Shown in pieces: positions 25,007-35,451 of a stretch of 64,000 bases of DNA. The stretch is from Boswellia sacra. Taxonomy: Eukaryota; Streptophyta; Magnoliopsida; Sapindales; Burseraceae. The stretch is taken from contig SNVD02009169.1 in NCBI GenBank assembly GCA_013180625.2, forward strand, positions 62,001-126,000, in the 5' to 3' direction. Positions within the stretch are counted from its first letter, which is position 1; each line of letters starts with the position of its first letter. A model generated the notes under the pieces. That model had not been told where the DNA came from. It worked only from the letters and a program-made list of their open reading frames with translations, and did no database searches. Position numbers and translations under genes: made by a program.

Positions 25007-27426
25007 ATGAGTCACGAATCTCAACACTCGACCTCCTTAGAGGTTGATGAAGAAATTGAGGTGGAAGCGCCTCCCCGACGCCGGAGGGTAGTCGATACAG
25101 GGAGGGCGTTAGTTATATCCTCTGGGGTAGGGCCTAACCTCAGGCAACCCCGGCTTCCACTGAGAAGACCGAAGAGGGGTAAGGCGAATCGATTAACTGC
25201 CATGGAACATACCATGCGGAATTTCAGTGAACAGATGAACCGTATGGTGACTGTGTTTAGCCAAGCATTTGGACAAAATGCTCAACCAAAGGAATAACCC
25301 AATGAGTGCCCCAATGACCTGTTGTTCAAGGGGGGTATGGTCGCCCACAGATTCCCCCTCGCTCACACATTGTATCTGAACAACAGCTAGCAGCAGTGGA
25401 CCTTCGACACTCCCTGAACAAGAGGCACTATACGAGTGTTGAACATGTATCAAGGGGAAGTCATGTTGACCAGCCCGCTTATTCTTATCATGGCCCTTAC
25501 GCTCAAGGAGGTAATTATCGGTTAAAAAGAAATCGCCCCAGTCCACCACCCAGAGTTAAAAATCATCGCCCAGATGATTCCTCAATGCATGTCTCGGAGG
25601 AGGGGACATCAGACAATCATTATGCGGAGTTCAAACGAGAAATGGATGAAAAAATCCATAAACTGGAGAAGCTGATTAAACGTTCAGGAGGTGAAGAAGA
25701 TGGTCGTCCACAATGGGAATCACCATTTGCTGAGGATATTCTAAGGGAGAGATATCCACATGGATTCCGGATGCCGCAACTTGAGCCTTATCAAGGGACG
25801 ACAGACCCCAGAGAGCATTTAGACTCTTTTGTTTCGCATATGGAGATACAAGGGGTCTCAGGGGGAATCATGTGCAGAACCTTTTCTCTCACCCTTGGAG
25901 GATCAGCTAGGCAATGGTATAGAAGGCTACCAGCTGCATCCATCTCCAGCTTTGATGAACTTGCCCGCAGTTTTCTCACACATTTCAACAATATGAAAAC
26001 GCGGAGTCGACCAGCGCAGAGCCTTCTTTCAATCAAGCAGGGTCGCAATGAAACCCTTCGTGCGTTCTTGAATAGATATCAGCGGGAGGTTTCACGAGTT
26101 GACCTATTTCATGATGGTTACGCCATGCAAGGCTTGGTTCAAGGAATCAGGGGGGAGCTCCCTCTAGCATGGGAATTCTCCGTCAACCTCCCATGTACGT
26201 ACCAAGAAGCATTAACAAGGGTTTCTAGCCATGCTGATGCAGAGGAAATCTTTCAGGCCAATTACCCTGGGCAAACTCCGGTGGTACCCAATTCCTCGCG
26301 TACAGATAGAAGACCGTACGATAATCATAGAGGAATGCCTCATGATAAAAATCGTAAATCAGTTTCGGACCGACACTCTGCATGTAACACAATCCGAAAT
26401 GATCACTTCCTGTTACAAGGGTCATCCAACCGACCCCGTCAAGAGCATCATGATCAACCTCAGGAGGAGCACCGTACATTTACGTTGCTTACCATGCCAC
26501 AGCAGGATATCCTTAAGGAAATCAAGGATAAAGGCCTCCTGAAAGAACCTGCTCCCTTACGAACAAATCCAAAAACAAGGGATAAGAGAAAGTATTGTCA
26601 CTTTCACCAGGCCCATGGTCATAATACTGCCGACTGCTTCGAATTGAGGAGACAGATCGAGAGTTTCATCAAGGATGGCCAGCTGCAGGAATATATTTAT
26701 CGGCCCCCTGAGTCATCCAACAAAAATGACAAAGGGAAGGAGTCGTTGGAAGAAGTAGCCACAATCTTTGGGGGAGTAGTGGCCGGTTCGAGCTCCCAAG
26801 CCCGAAGGCATCTGGTCAGGCAAGCAAGAAACGACCTCACTCACCACGAGGTCAACCTGACAGCCTCTTCCACCAATGTAGGAAGTCATGACGTTATCTC
26901 CTTCTCATCGCAAGATGCGCAGGGCATCCATCACCCACATTGTGATGCCTTGGTCCTCACAGTGATAGTGGCCAATAAAAGGCTACGAAGAGTGTTGATT
27001 GACAACGGGAGCTCGGCTGACATACTGACACTGGATGCATTTGATCGGTTGGGTCTTAACCGCAAAGATATGAGAGGCATCCAGACTTCCCTGATAGGAT
27101 TCACTGGAGGAAAAGTCATTCCTGAAGGAATGATTCCGTTACCAGTGACCTTGGGAGAAGGTTCCCTGCAAACAACCAGGATGGTAAACTTTCTCGTGGT
27201 AGACCATCCGGGAGTGTATAATGCCATCCTTGGTCGGCCGTCACTCTATGACTTCAAGGCCGTGATGGGTGTTTATCATCATGTCCTAAAGTTTCCAACA
27301 TCGACTGGTGTAGGAGAAGTTAGGGGTGAACAGCGAGCCTCCCGAGAGTGCTACAATATGGCCTTTAAAGAGAAGGCACATAAGTTGTTAACAATCCGAG
27401 GAGAACCTCCCGTGGTCATAAACTAG
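25007..27426 (+). pseudogene. Gag-protease polyprotein of the Tat element
   Basis: The N-terminal part (25007-25297, MSHESQHSTS...) is frameshifted from the main frame, which is open from about 25321 to 27426 (about 700 aa). A Gag core reads YQGTTDPREHLDSFV, GGSARQWYRRLP and NETLRAFLNRYQREV. A CHFHQAHGHNTADC knuckle follows, then an aspartic protease-like domain: VLIDNGSSADILTLDAFDRLGL near the active site and VYNAILGRPSLYDFKAV further on. The active-site triplet is D-N-G rather than D-T/S-G. The frame then stops and nothing like RT follows. Apart from the break at about 25290-25320 it is strikingly intact, so it may have been expressed recently. Confidence 0.88.
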
Positions 27427-28003
27427 GCGGTCAAGTGCCACAAAATACTCGAGAACCCATTGACGAAGCATTATGGCTTAATTAAGAGGGTTGTTATCGA
27501 GTCAAAGCAATCGCCCGACCAGGCACCTACGGACTGGTCACCACGGATGGAGGTTGCTCCCTCGTCCGTGGAATCTCGAGCACTCAAAGAAATACTACTT
27601 GTAACCTCTCTCTATATGTATTAACTCCACCCAGGAGTTATGCGCACGCCTCTCTATATGTAGTGACTCCGCCCAGGAGCTTATGCATGTGTAACAACTC
27701 CCATAGGGAGACCAATAAAGAGGTTATTAATAAAGTGCTCAAATTATTCAGAATTCTTGTGACTGCACCTCCTTAAAACACACGTATAACCAAATTGCAA
27801 TGAGATGGAACAAGTAAAAGAATACAACACCAGAGAAAAAAAAAATTTTAGTGTTCTTATTATTTGAAAATTGGTTGAGGGATGCCACACATCCTCAACT
27901 AGTACATTGAATCGAAAGTAAAGACAGTAAAAGGTAAAATCAAGGCCTGGAGAGCAGCCGTGATATGGTTATTCCTATGAATAAGCATCTACCTACTTGG
28001 AAG
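27427..28003 (+). other. Post-protease region where RT-integrase should be
   Basis: No RT, RNase H or integrase motif. A 42-bp tandem duplication (CCTCTCTATATGTA..GACTCC.CCCAGGAG) lies at 27608-27690, followed by two AATAAAG/AATAAAGTG strings at 27712-27736 that could be polyadenylation signals. It ends in the target duplication of the inserted solo LTR. Confidence 0.6.
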
Positions 28004-28199
28004 TGTTAGCCCTAAGGCTACATGATAATTTTGATGATAACAATACACATTGATTAATTGAGATTTACTAACATGTGTATTTATGTGCAAGAGTAAGATC
28101 ATTGAAATAATTTTAAAATCAAGAAGAGGCTTATTAAAATGAAGTGTTGAAGCTAAGGAGAAGACTACATGTTAAAGGCACCAAAGTTTAAGAACAAGG

Positions 28200-28990
28200 A
28201 TTGACTCAAGGAATGTGACACATGAGCAATGTTCAATCAATTGGTCATATATATCTCTACAAATATCCAAATGACGTGATTCTTGAGCCTTTGGAAAGCT
28301 TACTCAATTTATAACATTTCATATGTTTTAATGAAATTCAAATTTCAAGTGCAAGGTTGTCCAAATCATCATGCAAGTTGAAAGACAAATGGAAGCAGCT
28401 GACATGAGCACCGAATACTCCTTTGGACATATCTTGAGCTAGAAAAATCAAAATGACTTGATTCTTGTGGCATTGGAAAGATGACTTAATGCATTTCATA
28501 TGTTTTGAAAAAATTCAAATTTCAAACAGAAGGCCGACATAATTGACATGCAATTCGGTGGACTGACACAAAGAAGAAAAATCAACTCACATGAGCACCG
28601 AATGGTGTTTTGGCCATATCTTAAGATAGAGATATCTTCTTTGATTCTTAATGTTTTGGAAAGCTATTCAAATATGAAGATCTTTTATGTTTTGAAGAAA
28701 TTCAAATTTCAAACGAAAGACTGACAGAATTATCATTCAAGTCGGTGGACTGACACATGGAGGAAAAATCAAGTCACATGAGCACCGAATGGTGTTTTGG
28801 CCATTTCTTGAGCTACAGATATCCAAATAACTTGATTCTTGATGCGTTGGAAAGCTTATTCAAATGTGCAGATCTTTTATGTTTTGCAGATTTTCAAATT
28901 TCAAACGGAACATTGACAAAAATGGCAGACAAGATTACGGTTTTTATGGTGGGCAGAAAATTTGGAGTTGGTGTCTTCACTTGATTAAGT
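28200..28990. repeat. ~185-bp tandem repeat, 4 diverged copies, in the solo LTR
   Basis: Copies are marked by GATTCTT...TTGGAAAGC at about 28279, 28459, 28644 and 28833. Each also carries ACATGAGCACCGAAT and TTCAAATTTCAAA. Confidence 0.8.
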
Positions 28991-29221
28991 TCATCCTATT
29001 TGCCTATAAAAGGAGCCCTTCTCCCATGCATGCATTCAGAAAAACAAGTGCAAGAGAAGCATTTTATCAAGCAAAAAGCCAAGAGAAATATCAAGTGAGA
29101 GCTTTTATATTATTTATCTACTCTTTGAAGAGAGTTATACTTTTGTTGTAAAAATTATCTTTGTTCTTGTATTGTGGTGAGAGTGAGATATTATTGTAAA
29201 GGATAATAGTTATCCTTGAGA

Positions 29222-29480
29222 GAACTCTTGTTGTGTGTTATCAAGAGTTGAAGAAAGTTGCCTTGGTGAGGTTGTTCATCAAGAAGAACTCTTGGTGTGG
29301 TGTTATCAAGAGTTGAAGGAAGTTGCCTTGGAGGTTGTTCATCAAGAAGAACTCTTGGTGTGGTGTTATCAAGGGTTGAAGGAAGTTGCCTTGGTGAGGT
29401 TGTTCATCAAGAAGAACTCTTGGTGTGGTGTTATCAAGAGTTGGAAGAAAAGGTCTTGGTGAGATTGTTCATCAAGCAAG
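29222..29480. repeat. ~61-66-bp tandem repeat, about 4 copies, in the solo LTR
   Basis: The unit contains GTTATCAAGAGTTGAAG, GTTGCCTTGG and GGTTGTTCATCAAGAAG. It keeps two chance frames open (29235-29503). Confidence 0.85.
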
Positions 29481-29812
29481 TTGTAAAGATTTCTACAACT
29501 TAGTGGAAAGCTTAGCTCGTGGAGCTAGGAGCCCGTGGACGTAGGCAAGGTTTGCCGAACCACGTAGAGTTTGCACTCTCTCTATCCCTATACTCTTTAC
29601 ATTTACTTGCACTTGAGATTAATTATTATATTCTCTTGATTGCATCAGATAACTTCTATTTTCATCTTCTTCACTTCTATTCTCAAAGAAAAAGTAAATA
29701 ATTTTTATCTTTCAAGAAAAGTTTTACAAATCCGTTTTGATAAATAAAAACCCAATTCAGCCCCCCTCTTGGGTTGCCATACCTGGGGCAACAGGAAGAA
29801 TTCCAATTATCG

Positions 29813-32053
29813 CTAAGAAGTGGCCTTATCACCTCCTTCTTCGTCTGAAGACGGTGAGGTAGAGTCACCTTGCTTGGCCTCCCAAGCTGCCGTGTCCAAT
29901 GTCGACTCATAATCCTCATCTTTAAGGATGAGGCGGCGGAATTGCTCGGGATCGGGGTTCGCTGTAGGGATAGGCTCTTCCACCAAGTTTAACTCCTCAG
30001 CTATGGGTGACTGATCAATCTCTGGATGGCGGTCATGGAACCATCTACGCACCCCATTGACTCCCTCAATGTAGGAGCGTTCCATAGCTTGCTGGTAGAT
30101 GCGACCCCTACGGAAGCGAGCCACTGCTTTGCCTATCCTACCCTGCTCAGTAGTAGCTCTCTCTCGAAGTTCTTGGCTAAAATCATTGGCCCTTTTATGC
30201 TGGATAGCTGCCTCCTTCTTGGCCTCGGACAAGTCAGCCTTCAGCCTACCAATCTGTTCCTTCATCTCTGCCATTCTACTTTCCATCTCGGTTAAGTTGT
30301 CAAGGCAGACTAGATGCTTTGCCTTCCAGTCGTCAACCTCGGAAGTGAGAAGGTTTACTTCCTTGAGGAGGTTGGTATTGGTAGACTCCCCTTAAGCCAA
30401 GGGTCCTGTCGCCTACAGAAAGGAAGGCAAGGAGAGGGAAGGAGTTAAGGCATGACTGTCAAAGTATAAAGAAAAAAGGAAGAGAGGGTTTCAATGAAGC
30501 CTAACCTGAAGGATGATGCCCATCCCGACGGCGATCGCATCAAAGTATGAGAGTCTTACGTCTCCTGGAAAGACATTGGTAGGCATGAGGCGTACAGCAT
30601 TTTGAGACAACTCCTGAAGGTAGTCTCCACATGTTGAGCCGCCCTGAAAGCCCGTACTGTCAAAAGTAAAGCGCTTGGGTAGCTGAGTGGCTGAAGGTAA
30701 ACGGCTCCCAGTAGGCTGGGAGGTTGCCACTTCACCCGCAGGCTGAACGGAGGCAGACCTTTCAGGAACTGGCTTTCGTACAGGAGCCTCCTTGTGACTA
30801 CTAGCTCTCCTCTTCGGAGGCCTGAGAATTGGAGAACTGCCACTCCGCTTCTTCTGGGATGAACTAGGTTTGTCATGAGTGAAAGGCTTAAGTGGCATCT
30901 TGGCTACAAGTTGAGCAAACCGCTTCTTGGTAGGATGTAATGGGAATAGTCCTACACGAAAATAAAACTGGTAAGACTGCAAGCACATGTTTGATGAAGT
31001 AAGATCGAAAAGTAATGACCCAGCTTACCTTCCGGAGGAATGGGAGGTGATAAGCCAAGACGGGCCAACTGCTCCCGATCAGTGAGGTTATTCACGTTCT
31101 TCGCATCCACGGGTAGCTTGAGCACCACTTGCAAGTCGTCCCTCTCTTTTTGAGACAACAGCGGACGGTTGGTCCAAGGAGCTGCAACAAAAACAAAAAA
31201 TAATGTCAGTCGATCAAGAGTGGTCATAACAAAGTCAGATAAGGAGCCATTATAATATGGTACCACAAACACCAAAATGCCTCCTAATCTTCAACTTCTC
31301 CCCCTTTGGACGAGCACCTTCCTGATACTTCCAACCGCCACCACACCAGAATTGCTTAAACTTCCATTCTTTCACATGGGAAGGAATGCCAAAAAGGCGG
31401 TTGGGGTCATCCGTCTTCCCTCGCTGGGATATATAATAGTAACCCGTCTTCTCTCCATTCGGCGGGTGAATGGCAAATATGTGCTTAACATGATTGGTGG
31501 TAGGGTCGCCAAGGCCGGCGCTTCTGAATAAACTTTGAAAAGCTATCAGAAGCCTCCACCCATTGGCCGACAGTTGGGTAAGAGCGATGCCCATAGCATC
31601 GAGTATACGGCGAACGTAGTTATCAAAAGGCACCCGGAGACCAGCTCTCAATAGCTCTAAGCTTAAACCAATGACACCGTGGGGTGGCTTACTCCACCGA
31701 TCACCCTTCCTTGGAAGAAACAGGATGACTGAAGCGGGGATAAGGAAATGGGCTCTATATGTCTTTAATCGGTCTTCTGGAAGCTGGTTATCAATATGGT
31801 CCGCCTCCCACCACTTTTCGGCCTCCGGTTCGCTATCCGAGGTAGCAGAGGACGACCAGTCGCTGTCCCCTTCAGTGTCTATCACCTCATGGTTGACAGA
31901 ATTTTGTCCCAACTCCCGATCCGGACCCAAGAAGTTTTGATAAAATTCGTTAACTTCTTTACGGTTGGTCGCCGGATCCTTGTCCCTGGAAGACTGGGTT
32001 TGATGACTCGGTTCCCCCCGTATCAACCTTACAGTGGTTTTGACTCTAGCCAT
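29813..32053 (-). pseudogene. Spliced antisense ORF of the Tat element (gypsy-type transposon domain, coiled coil)
   Basis: Exons on the minus strand: 32053-31273, 31181-31029, 30951-30506, 30412-29813. All junctions are GT-AG and the phases match, giving about 659 codons. Exon 1 (MARVKTTVRL...) contains YRAHFLIPASVILFLP, LSLELLRAGLRVPF, LTQLSANGWRLLIAF and FKQFW, the pattern of the putative gypsy-type transposon domain (Transposase_28, PF04195). Exon 3 is basic (PPKRRASSHKEAP) and exon 4 is a Glu/Lys coiled coil (MAEMKEQIGRLKADL) with an acidic C-terminus. One in-frame stop (TAA at 30394-30392) near the start of exon 4 is the only lesion. Function is unknown; related antisense ORFs occur in Tat elements. 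An upstream leader exon and TATA box are proposed at 33514-33638. Confidence 0.75.
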
Positions 32054-32149
32054 CTGCACAGTCAAAGAGGGGTCGTTAGTCATCAAACCAAGTCTACTGA
32101 GGGAAGGAAGAGGTGAGTAAAAAAAAAAAAAAAAAATTGCTGGGGGACT

Positions 32150-32850
32150 GTATCGAGAGTCCGCGGGAGCACACCCGCGGAGGATAAAGTATTCAAAGTT
32201 GGAATGTCCGCGGAAGCACACCCGCGGAAGAAAAAATATTGAAACTTGAAAATCCGCGGAAGCACGCCCGCGGAGGAAAGTTTATTCAAGTTTGAAAGTC
32301 CGCGGAAGCACACCCGCGGAGGAAAAATTATTAAAGCTTGAAAGTCCGCGGAAGCACACCCACGGACCCGCGGAAGTACGCCCGCGGAAGAAAAATTATT
32401 CAAGTCTGAAAAATCCGCGGGATCACGCCCGCGGATCCGCGGAAACACCCCCGCGGAGAAAAAATTATTTAAGTTTAAAAATCCGCGGAAACACCCCCGC
32501 GGAGAAAAAATTATTTAAGTTTAAAAATTCACGGAAACACCCCTGCGGAGAAAAAATTATTTAAGTTTAAAAATCCGCGGAAACACCCCCGCGGAGAAAA
32601 AATTATTTAAGTTTAAAAATTCACAGAAAACCCCCCACGGAGAAAAAATTATTTAAGTTTGAAAAATTTTCAGAAACACCCCCGCGGAGAAATAATTTTT
32701 GAAGTTTGAAAATTCGCGGGAACACCCCCGCGAAATAAAATGAAGTTTCGAAACTTTTCACAAACACCCCCGCAATTTTTAAGTAAAAGGTTTGAAATTT
32801 TACATCAGCACCCCCAAAATTATAAAATGAAAATTTGAAAATTGCAGGCA
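32150..32850. repeat. 46-bp CCGCGG-bracketed minisatellite, about 14 copies
   Basis: The unit is CCGCGGAAACACCCCCGCGG plus an A/T-rich spacer AGAAAAAATTATTTAAGTTT. Each unit is a small palindrome-bracketed GC block in an AT background. Copies near 32600-32850 are increasingly degenerate. The array lies just upstream of the antisense ORF, within its proposed leader intron. Chance frames cross it on both strands. Confidence 0.9.
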
Positions 32851-33030
32851 CGCCCCTGCACTTATTTAAATTTTTCCAAGAAAGGCCTTGGACTTTTCAA
32901 ACGCTGCATGCAGCATGCAGCACCAACCCGTCGCCGGACCTCGCCACCCAGGCGCCCCCGGCGCCTCGGGAGCTCGCCCCCGAGCACCAGGGGACACGCT
33001 AGCTCGACCGCACGTGCAAGATGCGCAGCG

Positions 33031-33184
33031 GCTCGCCCGCGTGCGCTGGGCGCTGCGTGAGCTCGCCCGCGTGCGCTGCGCGCTGCGGGAGCTCGCTCGC
33101 GCGCCCTGGGCGCTGCGGGAGCTCGCCCGCGTGTGCTGGGTGCTGCGGGAGCTCGACCGCGTGCGCTGGGCGCAGTAGGAGCTC
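33031..33184. repeat. 30-bp GC-rich tandem repeat, 5 copies
   Basis: The unit GCTCGCCCGCGTGCGCTGGG CGCTGCGGGA repeats five times with substitutions. Because 30 is a multiple of 3, all frames stay open (for example ELARVRWALR repeated), which explains the stack of overlapping ORFs here. GC content is extreme against the surroundings. Confidence 0.9.
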
Positions 33185-33513
33185 CCACGCACACACAAGG
33201 GCTGCACACCCGAGCACACACGAACCCGCTCATTCCCGCGAGCCCGCTGCGCGCCCAGGGCAGCCCTCGCATGCATGGCAGCTCACCCAATCAAATTTCT
33301 TCCCTCCATCACACCCGAACACCCCTGAATTTCTTCTTCCAACACAACCGAATACACATGCATGTTTCCTCTTCTCTCATACATAAATTCGCAAAGGGAA
33401 CATATGTGCAAGCATTGACATGTTCTCACGCAAGACAATAATAAACACAAAAATTTTAAGCCTAATCCATGCATTCTAAAGTGTATACACAAGTGAAAAG
33501 TACTTACTTGTGG

Positions 33514-33638
33514 CGGTTGGAAAATCCGGGTTCGGGTTGGAGAGTCCTGTTTGCTGGGGTCACTTGTACTGCTTGCCTCCCGGGTGCTCTCTCCTATTTT
33601 TGAGTAAACCCTACTCCCCAATACTTGTGTCTTATATA
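33514..33638 (-). promoter_or_regulatory. Proposed TATA box and leader exon of the antisense gene
   Basis: On the minus strand TCTATATAAG (33640-33631) is followed by about 100 nt and a strong donor ACAA|GTAAGTAC near 33514. A matching acceptor GACTGTGCAG abuts the ATG at 32053. This would give a 5' UTR intron of about 1.46 kb that removes both tandem arrays. It is inferred from motifs only. Confidence 0.5.
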
Positions 33639-33748
33639 GAGCACCAACCTAGGGTTTAATAAATCACATATTTGGGCTGGCCCCCTGACACATTTAATTT
33701 TTAGTCCAGAAATAACTAACTAGTCCCTACGTCGACCCATTGGTCAAC

Positions 33749-33767
33749 TTGGGCCTGGGGGGACTAC
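33749..33767 (+). other. Polypurine tract of the Tat element
   Basis: TTGGGCCTGGGGGGACTAC directly precedes the 3' LTR. Confidence 0.75.
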
Positions 33768-34435
33768 TGTTATGGCCATAATAATATTGGGCCCAATTGT
33801 CTCTAACACAGTAAGCCCATTACTGTGGTCCATTATCTGGGCCCATTATCTGGGTCCTACAATGACCCAGCCCAGCTCAATTATTATTACCATATCCCAC
33901 TATCTGGGCCCATTACAGTAAGCCCATTACTGTATCCCATTATCTGGGCCCATTACAGTAAGCCCATTACTGTATCCCATTAGCTGGGCCTATTACAGTA
34001 AGCCCATTACTGTACCTACTATCCGGGCCCATACGGTAAGCCCATTACCGTATCCCATTACATGGGCCCATTACAGTAACCCCATTACTGTAGCCCATCG
34101 TCTGGGCCTATTATCTGGGTTCCACAATGGCCCATTCCGACTCCTATATAAACCCTCCGGAACGTTGCTCAAGGTAAGTTGACAAATGCACATTTTTCTG
34201 AACTTATTATCTCTCTACAATTCCTCTATTTTTGAGAGCTTCTCTCTCTAGAAATTTCTCTCAGAAAATTCTGGAGTGCCGGATACTGACTTGAGCGTCG
34301 GAGGGTCACCGCCGGCACCACCGCCGGCACCCCTGACTGTTTTTCTTTGCTCGCAGGATTGGACCCGACGTACCACCCGAGCTCCGACCCGCTCCCCGAC
34401 CCGCATCCCGGCCGTCCGGAAACCGTGCATCAACA
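33768..34435 (+). repeat. Tat-element 3' LTR
   Basis: 668 bp; the same termini, TATA box and GC-rich 3' part as the 5' LTR, but a longer GCCCATTACTGT array. Confidence 0.95.
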
Positions 34436-34660
34436 TGTATAATAAATAAATTTACTATATTATCCTTAATATTAACTGATTAAATGAGTGAAACAATTTT
34501 TTATATAATAAACCCAAACACGGTCCAATATCAAACTTGTTTTACCGTGTTAACCCATTAATGACTCAATCCGATAATATTAGATCCAAAACATGTTTTT
34601 ATCGAATGGGTTCGTGACGTGTTAATAGGTCGTATAGAATTTGTCAAGCCTACCTGAAAA

Positions 34661-35202
34661 CATCCATATTAAATTATAAAAATAAGAATTTACTCGGAGA
34701 ACATTTTAATTGTGAGAAAAATGAAAAGGCTATAAATGGTTTTTACTTTTCTTTTTTTCTTTTTTAATGAAAGAAAATACACTATATACATAAAATTCAT
34801 GAATGTTAAAGAAAAGCATTTTGGTGTCTTCCCCTTTTTTGAAGAAATGTATAAAGCCAAAATATTATAATATGCAATGTTTGATAATGAATTAGTTCCT
34901 CAAATGCTATTGATAGTATAAATAAATATAAAATGATAGGTTAATCATAATTCCACAACAAATCCCCACACCACTTTAGATGAAACAAAGCATAATTCAT
35001 TTCCTACCATGAAACAAAGCTGACTGCATTAGCTTTACTGCAAAACAATAACTTTAGATGTGCCAACAGTTACATATCCATCACTAAGCCTATAAAAATC
35101 GGAGCATACACACCATACAAATAACATTGTAGTGAAAGAACTTCAACAAGCAAAAAAGGTAAACAATTCAAAGAATCACAATAAAGAAGAAAGCTTGCCA
35201 CT
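34661..35202. other. Spacer, end of the interrupted copia leader then unknown
   Basis: The first ~25 bp continue the copia leader (CATCCATATTAAATTATAAAA). The rest is AT-rich with no ORF. Confidence 0.45.
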
Positions 35203-35451
35203 ATGTCCTCTACTTTGTCTAGAGCACACAACTATGAAATCAATGGTAGCCTAATAAAGCTCAAGAATAGGAAGTGTAAATATGGAAGAAGGGTTACTAT
35301 TCAGATATCCGAGTCATAAGCAAATCCCAACAAATTTTATTTCAGTTGCCTAACTAGAGAGTGCACATACTTCTCATGGTGGCATCTTGATGAGGATGAA
35401 ATCAACCCATCCATTGATCAAAATAGTATACTATCAGTTAATACTAAATAA
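35203..35451 (+). pseudogene. GRF-type zinc-finger protein pseudogene
   Basis: From ATG 35203: MSSTLSRAHNYEI..., then KCKYGRRVTIQ, an in-frame TAA at 35317-35319, and ANPNKFYFSCLTRE CTYFSWWHLDED, ending at 35451 (82 codons plus the stop). The G-R, N-P-x-x-F-Y-x-C and C-x-F-x-W pattern is that of plant GRF zinc fingers, small proteins often found near transposons. One nonsense codon splits the finger. Whether it belonged to the neighbouring MULE is unknown. Confidence 0.65.

Larger units (their letters stand above)
28004..29793 (+). mobile_element. Copia solo LTR (Sirevirus-like), 1.8 kb
   Basis: It starts TGTTAGCCCTAAGGC and ends with CCCCCCTCTTGGGTTGCC...GGGGCAACA, a style common for Sirevirus-type LTR ends. 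A perfect target duplication GGAAG flanks it (27999-28003 and 29794-29798). No internal region, so LTR-LTR recombination probably removed the body. Two tandem arrays lie inside it. It is a different family from the Sirevirus at 54213-64000. Confidence 0.85.
24317..34435 (+). mobile_element. 10.1 kb Tat-lineage Ty3/gypsy element, non-autonomous (gag-protease only)
   Basis: LTRs at 24317-24931 and 33768-34435, target duplication TGTAT (24312-24316 and 34436-34440), primer site GTTGGCGCCGTCTGTGGG right after the 5' LTR, and a G-rich purine tract before the 3' LTR. The interior has gag-protease (25007-27426), a copia solo LTR insertion (28004-29793), an antisense spliced ORF (32053-29813), and two GC-rich tandem arrays. 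No RT, RNase H or integrase is present, so movement would need help in trans. Additional antisense ORFs upstream of the 3' LTR are known from Tat elements. The lineage call rests on the primer site, the protease style and the antisense ORF. Confidence 0.88.
23735..34652. mobile_element. Non-autonomous hAT-like element hosting a nested retrotransposon
   Basis: An 8-bp direct repeat CCTGAAAA flanks the segment (23727-23734 and 34653-34660), and outside it the copia leader is continuous. The right end in reverse reads TAGGCTTGACAA, hAT-like; the left end TAAACCAAGCAA matches it only partly. Without the inner 24317-34435 insertion the element is about 0.8 kb and non-coding (23735-24311 plus 34441-34652), rich in GTGTTA/AACCCAT strings. 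A 9-bp reading of the duplication (ACCTGAAAA) would instead point to a MULE. Confidence 0.55.

Noticed and set aside
29235..29503. Repetitive ORFs in two frames
   Set aside because: Caused by the ~61-66-bp tandem repeat in the solo LTR.
32150..32850. Repeat-spacer pattern resembling a CRISPR array
   Set aside because: The spacers are themselves repeated and the setting is a plant retrotransposon; it is a minisatellite.
32842..33441. Stack of overlapping ORFs on both strands
   Set aside because: They arise from a 30-bp GC-rich tandem repeat whose period keeps every frame open. No domain or conserved frame is visible.
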